From positions 248,001 through 312,000 of the forward strand of contig JACATO010001061.1 in NCBI GenBank assembly GCA_018389105.1: 64,000 nucleotides of DNA, read 5' to 3'. The notes under the pieces are model-generated. The model made no database searches and was not told the DNA's origin. It saw only the letters and a program-made list of their open reading frames with translations. This stretch comes from Nautilus pompilius (lineage: Eukaryota > Mollusca > Cephalopoda > Nautilida > Nautilidae). Both the position numbers and the translations under genes were made by a program. Position 1 is the stretch's first letter. Every line of letters starts with the position of its first letter. Shown here one piece after another: positions 63,842 to 64,000 of this stretch.

Positions 63842-64000
63842 CTGTAATACAAAATCAGTGTTCAAAATTTATTTTTCCTTTCAAATAATTTTTCCTTTTT
63901 AAACTAAATATTTATTCAAAGGTAAAATAAATAAAAAAATAAAAGTCTAAGGATATTCATCAAGATAGATTTTAACTTTTAATTTTTAATAAATGTATTT

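Overview
This window comes from a metazoan nuclear genome. It is strongly AT-rich and has no bacterial-style operons. Its protein-coding signal lies in short exons bounded by GT/AG splice sites. The introns are mostly 0.3-5 kb and carry relics of Tc1, mariner, Tigger/pogo, Ty3/gypsy, LINE and SINE elements. The domain vocabulary (EGF, pentraxin-like, hyalin-repeat-like, ephrin-receptor-like repeats) and transposon mix suggest a bilaterian, probably an invertebrate such as a mollusc. The sequence alone does not fix the phylum.

One very large gene on the minus strand accounts for essentially all of the coding sequence. I reconstructed 36 consecutive coding exons, from an internal exon at 63708-63841 to the stop codon at 3204-3206. 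Every neighbouring pair agrees in reading phase. The joined exons give 5,947 nt: one base completing an upstream codon, then 1,981 codons and a stop. The 5' end (signal peptide, first exons, promoter) lies beyond base 64000. Residue numbers below count from the first complete codon in the window.

The order from N to C is as follows. About ten EGF-like repeats (residues 1-396, exons at 44256-63841) come first. A pentraxin/LamG-like domain (397-644, 39310-42513), a degenerate HYR-like domain (645-720, 37839-38438) and a CCP/sushi-like domain (721-784, 36573-36764) follow. Next is an unrecognised cysteine-containing module, here called X1 (785-929, 33238-35421), then thirteen tandem ephrin-receptor-like (GCC2/GCC3) repeats with one exon each (930-1638, 16415-32880). 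A second copy of the module, X2, carries a furin-type site (1639-1791, 7901-15969). After it come a fourteenth ephrin-receptor-like repeat (7168-7335), a juxtamembrane EGF (4852-4974), one transmembrane helix (3903-4008) and a 57-residue cytoplasmic tail with an FxNPxY motif (3204-3378).

The parts suggest a type I cell-surface protein: a secreted polydom/SVEP1-like ectodomain put on a membrane anchor with an LDL-receptor-type sorting or adaptor motif, possibly cut by furin into two chains. I recognise no family with exactly this architecture and give no gene symbol.

The introns hold nested and decayed transposons. A 595-bp TA-flanked pogo-like MITE lies inside an older repeat at about 60.9-62.3 kb, and a second copy of that older repeat at about 13.6-14.6 kb keeps the uninserted site. 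Two more TA-flanked Tigger/pogo-like MITEs, two Tc1-like relics, a mariner relic, a Ty3/gypsy element with LTR-like direct repeats, a LINE tail, a tRNA-like SINE head and several microsatellites fill much of the remaining sequence.
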